The position numbers and the translations under genes were made by a program. The notes beneath the pieces are model-generated. The model was not told the DNA's origin. It did no database searches and worked only from the letters and a program-made list of their open reading frames with translations. This document shows, one piece after another, positions 36,559 to 41,684 of a stretch of 41,684 nt of DNA. Location: positions 1 through 41,684 of the forward strand of contig NZ_CAMYIP010000057.1 of the NCBI RefSeq assembly GCF_947258525.1, read 5' to 3'. Position 1 is the stretch's first letter; every line of letters starts with the position of its first letter. The stretch comes from an uncultured Eudoraea sp. Lineage in GTDB: Bacteria; Bacteroidota; Bacteroidia; Flavobacteriales; Flavobacteriaceae.

Positions 36559-37419
36559 ATGAAAAATTGGAGAGTATACGGCATATCAGCCATAATTGCC
36601 TTATTTTTTACAATTTCCTGCGAGAAATCTGATGATACTATAGATGCGGCTAATAGCCTGGCTTTGCCACTTTACGAGTCTATGGCAATAGACTTTAGCG
36701 ATTTTACCGATGATTCAAACTCAGGTAAAAGTACTGCACTGGTTTATAATGATAAAGCCCCCAATGGCAATTGGTTTTTTTCTCAAATTGTCGTGGGCGT
36801 CTGGAATTCAACCCTTTTTACAACCCTTGCCGTTCCGGTTGCATCTTTCAAATCTGCTTTCGCACATTCTCCTGAAGATTTAGGAGATAATATATGGCAA
36901 TGGACCTACCAGGTAGATGGCTTTACCAGTCAATATACTGCCCGTCTTACAGGGGAAGTAACAGGTGAAGAAGTTCTATGGAAAATGTATATTACAAAGA
37001 TTGGAATTGGAGCTTTTGAAGAATTTTTATGGTTTTCCGGAAGTTCTGCAATGGATGGTAATAGCGGATTTTGGATATTAAATCAAAGTCCGGAAAACCC
37101 TGTAGCTATGCTGAGAATAGACTGGGAACGAACTAATGACGAAATTGGCAATATTAGATATACCTGGGTTAGAGAACTGGATGAACAGGAGAATGATGAT
37201 ATGTTCAAAGACAGCTATCTTGAATACGGACTTCAGGATGGTGATTTTGACGCCTATTTTAACGCCTATGCTTATGACAGTAACAGGCAGGATTTTAGTG
37301 ATGTAAGAATTGAATGGAATAGAGAGACCTTTGTGGGAAGAGTAAGGGCCTTTAACTATTTTGAAGATGAAGAATGGCATTGTTGGGATGGTAATGGTGA
37401 AGATGTTCCATGTGAATAA
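36559..37419 (+). CDS. Lipoprotein of unknown function
   Basis: From ATG 36559 the protein is 286 residues and has a lipoprotein signal (MKNWRVYGISAIIALFFTISC). A GTG at 36532 would add nine residues and is less likely. The mature part is rich in Trp, Asp and Tyr and largely beta strand (for example IVVGVWNSTLFTT, IWQWTYQVDGFTSQYTARL, VRIEWNRETFVGRVRAFNYF), and ends acidic with WHCWDGNGEDVPCE, whose two Cys may pair. I do not recognise it. A terminator follows. Confidence 0.75.
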   Translation: MKNWRVYGISAIIALFFTISCEKSDDTIDAANSLALPLYESMAIDFSDFTDDSNSGKSTALVYNDKAPNGNWFFSQIVVGVWNSTLFTTLAVPVASFKSAFAHSPEDLGDNIWQWTYQVDGFTSQYTARLTGEVTGEEVLWKMYITKIGIGAFEEFLWFSGSSAMDGNSGFWILNQSPENPVAMLRIDWERTNDEIGNIRYTWVRELDEQENDDMFKDSYLEYGLQDGDFDAYFNAYAYDSNRQDFSDVRIEWNRETFVGRVRAFNYFEDEEWHCWDGNGEDVPCE

Positions 37420-37442
37420 TTAGACCTATTAATTAAATATAG

Positions 37443-37470
37443 AACCCTGCATTAAATGCGGGGTTTTTTT
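37443..37470 (+). terminator. Rho-independent terminator after the lipoprotein gene
   Basis: A 10-bp stem AACCCTGCAT / ATGCGGGGTT (37443-37452 and 37456-37465, one G-T pair) with a 3-base loop is followed by seven T, 24 bases after the stop. Confidence 0.85.
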
Positions 37471-37577
37471 ATTCTTTGTATCCCTCCAATCCTACATGCA
37501 CATAGAGTTGTTAAGTTTAGCTATTTATATTTATAACATTTTGTACCTTTTGAAGCAATATAATATAACTGTGTATT

Positions 37578-38270
37578 ATGATTTTAAACAATTTCAAGAA
37601 CATTTTAGTACTCTGCCTATTTTTTACGTACTCCATTTTAGGTGCCCAGGATTGGGCTCAACTTGAACACTTCAGCTCTGCTAATAAAGAACTCCCCGAT
37701 ATTAAAACCAATGAAAATCGTGTTGTTTTTATGGGAAACTCTATTACAATTGGTTGGTCTCATCACCAGCCGGAGTTTTTTGAGGGTAAACCTTATGTGA
37801 ACAGAGGAATCAGCGGACAGACAACTCCTCAAATGCTGGTAAGGTTCAGACAAGATGTAATTGATTTAAAGCCCAAAGCAGTGGTTATCCTGGCAGGAAC
37901 CAATGATATTGCGGGTAACACGGGGCCATCTACTTTGGAGATGATTGCACATAATCTAATGTCCATGGCCGAATTGGCGGAAGCCAATGGTATAAAAGTA
38001 GTTTTATGCTCTGTTCTGCCTGCTTATGATTATCCCTGGCGTAAAGGACTTAAACCAAATGAAAAGATTCCTGCACTAAACAATATGATAATGGCATATT
38101 CCGAGCGTAAAGGTTTTGTATACCTGGATTACTTTTCAGCAATGACCGATGGTAATAATGGCCTGCGACAAGATCTTGGCAGTGATGGGGTTCATCCAAA
38201 TAAAAAAGGATATGAGTTAATGGCTCCATTGGCAGAAAAAGCCATAAATGATGCATTGGCCAGGGAATAG
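37578..38270 (+). CDS. Secreted SGNH (GDSL-like) hydrolase
   Basis: The 230-residue protein has a signal peptide (MILNNFKNILVLCLFFTYSILGAQ) and all SGNH blocks: Ser55 in GNSIT, Gly80 in RGISGQT, Asn109 in GTND and the Asp203/His206 pair in DGVHP. These enzymes remove ester groups, such as acetyl groups, from sugars or lipids. It is followed 60 bases later by an exported Gfo/Idh protein. The substrate is unknown. Confidence 0.94.
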   Translation: MILNNFKNILVLCLFFTYSILGAQDWAQLEHFSSANKELPDIKTNENRVVFMGNSITIGWSHHQPEFFEGKPYVNRGISGQTTPQMLVRFRQDVIDLKPKAVVILAGTNDIAGNTGPSTLEMIAHNLMSMAELAEANGIKVVLCSVLPAYDYPWRKGLKPNEKIPALNNMIMAYSERKGFVYLDYFSAMTDGNNGLRQDLGSDGVHPNKKGYELMAPLAEKAINDALARE

Positions 38271-38330
38271 TTACATTTTTATTTACTTTATAAAAATCAA
38301 CTTCAAATTATAAATAGCACTTTAAGCACC

Positions 38331-39503
38331 ATGGTTAGATACCTGCTGACTTTCACATTTGTATTAGCTTTCTCTGTATTGATCGCACAAGGAAGTAATG
38401 CAAATGAATTGAAAATGATTGAGGTTTCCGGATTTAAAAGTGGTATTCAATCCAAAACACTTAAAGTAGGGGTCATTGGTTTGGTTCATACCCATATGCA
38501 CTGGATTTTGGGAAGAGAGAACCGTGGAGATATTGAGATTGTAGGAATTGTGGAACCTAATAGAGACCTGGCCGGTAAATATGCAAGGCAGCATGGATTT
38601 TCTATGGACATAGTCTATGAAACGATGGAAGAAATGATAGAGGAAACTAAACCGGAAGCTGTGACTGCATTTAACACAATTTATGATCATCTGAAGGTTG
38701 TTGAATATTGTGCTCCAAAAGGAATCCATATTATGGTAGAGAAACCGCTTGCTGTTAATTGGAAGCATGCCAAAAGGATGATTGAATTAGCCAAGAAGCA
38801 CAATGTATATCTATTAACAAACTACGAAACCTCATGGTATGCAAGCAACCATGCCGCATACGATAGTGTATATAATTCTAAAAAAATAGGTGAGATTAGA
38901 AAAATTGTATTCCATACCGGACATCAGGGACCAATAGAAATAGGTTGTAATCCTGAGTTTTTGGAGTGGCTCACCGATCCTGTCTTAAATGGTGGTGGAG
39001 CCTTGACAGATTTTGGATGCTACGGTGCGAATTTGGTCACCTGGCTTATGAAAGGAATCGAACCAATAAGCGTTTCATGCACACTACAACAAATTAAACC
39101 ACATCTTTATCCGAAAGTTGAGGATGAGGCCACCGTAGTTCTTACCTATCCCGGTGCACAAGTAATTATCCAGGCTTCATGGAATTGGCCGCAAAATGTG
39201 AAGGATATGGAGATTTATAGCAATTCAGGTTATATTTTTTGTAAGAATAGTGTGGATATGGAAATTCTCGCAAAGGGAAATAAGCAGAGTACTAAAGTTA
39301 AGGCCATTCCTTTGCCAAAAAGCCTAAATGATCCATTCGCATTAATGCAGCAGTTGGTTAAGGAAGGATATGTCTTGCCACCATTTTCACCTTCCAGTAT
39401 TGAAAATAATGCTATTGTTATACAAATCCTGGAGGCTGCTAAAATTTCTGCTAAAAATGGATCTACAGTATTTTGGAATGATTTTATGAAAACAATAGAA
39501 TAA
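38331..39503 (+). CDS. Exported Gfo/Idh/MocA-family oxidoreductase with Sec-type signal
   Basis: The 390-residue protein begins with a hydrophobic signal (MVRYLLTFTFVLAFSVLIAQG) and no twin arginine. The dinucleotide-binding loop reads VGVIGLVHTHMHWI, where the usual GxGxxG is replaced by GLVHTHMH, and the motif EKPLA (IMVEKPLAVNW, Glu137-Lys138-Pro139) is kept. NGGGALTDFGCYGANLVTWLM is in the C-terminal substrate domain. It may be a true sugar oxidoreductase, or a cofactor-poor relative working outside the cytoplasm. It lies next to the SGNH hydrolase gene with which it may act on the same sugar. Confidence 0.85.
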   Translation: MVRYLLTFTFVLAFSVLIAQGSNANELKMIEVSGFKSGIQSKTLKVGVIGLVHTHMHWILGRENRGDIEIVGIVEPNRDLAGKYARQHGFSMDIVYETMEEMIEETKPEAVTAFNTIYDHLKVVEYCAPKGIHIMVEKPLAVNWKHAKRMIELAKKHNVYLLTNYETSWYASNHAAYDSVYNSKKIGEIRKIVFHTGHQGPIEIGCNPEFLEWLTDPVLNGGGALTDFGCYGANLVTWLMKGIEPISVSCTLQQIKPHLYPKVEDEATVVLTYPGAQVIIQASWNWPQNVKDMEIYSNSGYIFCKNSVDMEILAKGNKQSTKVKAIPLPKSLNDPFALMQQLVKEGYVLPPFSPSSIENNAIVIQILEAAKISAKNGSTVFWNDFMKTIE

Positions 39504-39523
39504 TTGCTCCAATTGCGCTTTTA

Positions 39524-40531
39524 ATGAAAAATCATCTTGTTAGCATACTCATCCCATTCAAGAATACTTCTGAATTCCTGCCGGAGTGTATTGAATCTAT
39601 TATATCGCAGAATTACCAAAACTGGGAAATAATTGCAGTAGATGATCACTCCTCAGATAACAGCAAGATTATTCTTGAGCATTATTCATCTGCGGATACA
39701 AGGATAAAAGTACATGCCAATAAAGGAGAAGGTATAATTTCAGCACTTAGAACGGCCTATAATTTAAGCAAGGGAGAATATATAACAAGAATGGATTCTG
39801 ATGATATTATGAATCCAAATAAATTGAAAATCCTGGCTTCGGGATTAGAAAAACATGGAAAAGAGCACGTAGCTATAGGTGGTGTTCAATACTTTTCTGA
39901 CCGTGGAATAAGCAATGGTTACGAGCGATATGAAAGATGGTTGAACAAGCTTACCTCCCAAGGAGCTAACTACTCTGAGATATATAAGGAATGTGTTATC
40001 CCCTCCCCTTGTTGGATGGTCCACAAAGAAGATCTAGAGGATTGTGGAGCTTTTGAACACGATAGATACCCAGAGGACTATGATCTTACATTTCGCTTTT
40101 ATGAAATGGGTTTACAATGTATTCCCTGCAGTGAGATATTACACCGTTGGCGCGACTATGACACCAGAACCTCAAGAACCAGTGAGCACTATGCACAGAA
40201 CTATTTTTTACATTTAAAACTTTATTACTATTTAAAACTTCACCACGATAATAACCGGCCTTTGACAGTTTGGGGAGCAGGGAATAAAGGAAAAAGTGTT
40301 GCGAAGGATTTGATAAAACGCAAAATCCCCTTCTATTGGTTATGCGATAACCCCAAAAAAATAGGTAAAAATATTTATGGTCAGGAATTAAGACATTTTG
40401 ATTATTTGCATAAATTGAAAAGACCGAAAAGTATAGTTACTGTTGCCAATGAAGAGGCTCAGGAAATAATTAAAAATTTCTTTATGAATTTGGGGCAATA
40501 CCCTATGATCGATTATTATTTCTTTTGTTAA
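39524..40531 (+). CDS. GT2-family glycosyltransferase with C-terminal Rossmann-like extension
   Basis: The 335-residue protein is a GT-A fold glycosyltransferase: SILIPFKNTSEFLPECIESI, Asp40-Asp41, the DxD-type RMDSDD (89-94) for metal and sugar nucleotide, and PEDYDL (183-188) with the likely catalytic base. After the catalytic part a second domain begins at about 246: LTVWGAGNKGKSVAKDL (GAGNKGKS 251-258), WLCDNPKKIGKNIYG, which looks like a small nucleotide-binding fold. No signal peptide is present, so it acts at the cytoplasmic side. It starts 20 bases after the oxidoreductase stop. The acceptor is unknown. Confidence 0.88.
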   Translation: MKNHLVSILIPFKNTSEFLPECIESIISQNYQNWEIIAVDDHSSDNSKIILEHYSSADTRIKVHANKGEGIISALRTAYNLSKGEYITRMDSDDIMNPNKLKILASGLEKHGKEHVAIGGVQYFSDRGISNGYERYERWLNKLTSQGANYSEIYKECVIPSPCWMVHKEDLEDCGAFEHDRYPEDYDLTFRFYEMGLQCIPCSEILHRWRDYDTRTSRTSEHYAQNYFLHLKLYYYLKLHHDNNRPLTVWGAGNKGKSVAKDLIKRKIPFYWLCDNPKKIGKNIYGQELRHFDYLHKLKRPKSIVTVANEEAQEIIKNFFMNLGQYPMIDYYFFC

Positions 40532-40668
40532 GGAACATATTCATCGACTAAGTTTTAAAGAGTTTTAGACGGATAAGTACGCCCAAATATTAAATGTGTT
40601 TTTATATGTTACTTGAAATCCTTCCCAATTTTGTCATAATTCCTAGGCTGTTTCTTCTCAATACTTTA

Positions 40669-40676
40669 TATATTTG
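40669..40676 (+). promoter_or_regulatory. -7 element (TATATTTG) of the BatA-type gene
   Basis: TATATTTG fits TAnnTTTG and lies 17 bases before the ATG at 40694; no good TTG at 19-21 bases upstream is seen. Confidence 0.35.
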
Positions 40677-40693
40677 TCAAATCAAATTTGGGA

Positions 40694-41684
40694 ATGCTGT
40701 TTAAATATCCGGAACTCCTTTGGGCCTTTTTTCTGCTTCTGATTCCCATATTAATTCACCTCTTTCAGCTTCGGAGATTCAAAAAAACTCCATTTACCAA
40801 TGTAAAGCTCTTACAAAAAGTAGTTGCGCAGTCTCGCAAAAGCAGCGAGATAAAAAAATGGCTTTTACTTATCTCAAGAGTATTATTACTTTCAAGTTTA
40901 ATACTTGCTTTTTCTCAACCCTATTTGGCCAATGAATCAGCCGCATACGAGAAAGAAACAGTAATCTACCTTGACAACTCGTTTAGCATGCAGGCTAAAA
41001 CAGACAATGGAACATTGCTTCAGGATGCTGTCCAGAAATTATTAAAAGATCTGCCCAAGGATAAGACATTCAATCTTTTTACCAATGACAGGGTTTTCTC
41101 CAACACTACCCTACCCGATATTCGCAATGATCTTTTGACTCTTCCCTACACCTATAATCAACTGGAAATTAAGGACATACTTCTTAAAGGGAGAAATTTA
41201 TTTAGCAAAGATGAAAACTCAATTAAGTATTTGGTGTTGGCTTCTGATTTTCAAAACAGAAAAGCTATTGAAGTATCCGATACCCTTGGAAGTGTCCAAA
41301 CTTTTTTGGTTCAATTAAAGCCCGAAAATTATTCTAATACGGTATTGGATTCAGCATATATAGCCAAAGTAAATCCAACTACTATAGACCTCTCTGTGAA
41401 TTTAGCTACTACAGGAAAATTGGCAACTATCCCTGTTTCATTATATAATGATGGTAAGTTAATTGCTAAGACAGCTGCAATTTTTGATGAAAATAGAAAA
41501 TCCAATATCATATTTACCTTACCTTCTGATGAAGTAATAAAGGGTAGAATAGAAATATCAGATGTTGGATTGCCATATGATAATCAGTTGTTCTTTAATA
41601 TTAACCAAAAGGATAAAATCAAAGTATTATCCATAAGTGAGTCGGATAGTGAATTTTTAGAAAGAATCTTTTCCGATTCCAGAA
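40694..41684 (+). CDS. BatA-type aerotolerance / von Willebrand factor A protein (N-terminal part, runs off window)
   Basis: An open frame starts at ATG 40694 (MLFKYPELLWAFFLLLIPILI) and runs without a stop to the window end (330 codons visible). The N-terminus with membrane helix, LIHLFQLRRFKKTPFTNV and a second helix (LLLISRVLLLSSLILAFSQP) is the BatA/aerotolerance-regulator N-terminal domain. A von Willebrand factor A segment follows with a metal-site motif DNSFSMQ (DxSxS). Such proteins occur in Bacteroidota near BatA-E or DUF4159 genes; the C-terminal half is not visible. Confidence 0.85.
   Translation, partial: MLFKYPELLWAFFLLLIPILIHLFQLRRFKKTPFTNVKLLQKVVAQSRKSSEIKKWLLLISRVLLLSSLILAFSQPYLANESAAYEKETVIYLDNSFSMQAKTDNGTLLQDAVQKLLKDLPKDKTFNLFTNDRVFSNTTLPDIRNDLLTLPYTYNQLEIKDILLKGRNLFSKDENSIKYLVLASDFQNRKAIEVSDTLGSVQTFLVQLKPENYSNTVLDSAYIAKVNPTTIDLSVNLATTGKLATIPVSLYNDGKLIAKTAAIFDENRKSNIIFTLPSDEVIKGRIEISDVGLPYDNQLFFNINQKDKIKVLSISESDSEFLERIFSDSR

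Overview
This 41.7 kb window reads as chromosomal DNA of a member of the Flavobacteriia (phylum Bacteroidota), probably Flavobacteriaceae. Four things support this: low GC throughout, several small families known mainly from flavobacteria (DUF4258, DUF6146, DUF6787, TIGR02757, the M14 peptidase paired with an XRE regulator), a TonB-dependent receptor with a carboxypeptidase-regulatory N-terminal domain, and promoters of the Bacteroidota type (TTG, about 20 bases, TAnnTTTG) with little Shine-Dalgarno signal. Genus and species cannot be fixed by eye. I saw no rRNA, tRNA, CRISPR array, insertion sequence, integrase or phage gene. Content is mostly core metabolism and maintenance, with one accessory-looking stretch at the right.

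Layout. 1-2038: tail of an unknown membrane protein, its terminator, an alanine dehydrogenase-family gene and a DUF4258 gene. 2039-4125: a long AT-rich gap and a secreted multidomain protein of unknown function. 4228-7546: proline dehydrogenase diverging from aroB, a small acidic protein and a DinB-family protein. 7685-10012: an Lrp/AsnC regulator and an M14 metallopeptidase divergent from an XRE regulator; the control region between the last two holds an array of four TTACAAATGTAA-like sites. 10082-12260: a lipoprotein and a TerC-family membrane protein facing a sterol desaturase-family enzyme. 12381-18188: parC, parE and ychF on the minus strand. 18291-22758: an arginase/agmatinase-family hydrolase, a 2[4Fe-4S] ferredoxin, and divergently a LuxC-type acyl-CoA reductase, serC and a serA-like dehydrogenase. 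22852-25728: a tightly overlapping minus-strand operon with a membrane protein, an ABC ATPase, an ABC-2 permease and a secreted protein. 26032-30226: DUF937, DUF6146 and DUF6787 genes, then a His/Cys-containing exported peptide and a TonB-dependent receptor. 30294-33491: a small membrane protein, folE, a LolD-like ATPase, a TIGR02757 gene and a STAS-like protein. 33573-39503: a Tat-exported Gfo/Idh/MocA oxidoreductase, an S10 carboxypeptidase, a lipoprotein, an SGNH hydrolase and a second exported Gfo/Idh/MocA protein. 39524-41684: a GT2 glycosyltransferase with an extra C-terminal domain, and the start of a BatA-type von Willebrand factor A protein that runs off the end.

How genes may work together (inference unless stated). 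LuxC-like reductase, serC and serA form one transcription unit giving the first two steps of phosphorylated serine synthesis; the LuxC role is unknown. The four-gene ABC operon probably makes one export or envelope-maintenance machine. The His/Cys peptide and the TonB receptor are probably co-expressed and may serve metal uptake. The XRE protein probably controls itself and the M14 peptidase through the shared site array. Several starts were moved from the longest possible ORF to an internal ATG or GTG, as explained in each entry.

Nothing here is clearly a new defence or mobile system. The best leads are the phased operator array, the missing catalytic histidine in the alanine dehydrogenase-like protein, the exported NAD(P)-fold oxidoreductase without a twin-arginine signal, and the four-gene ABC operon with a possibly leaderless first gene.
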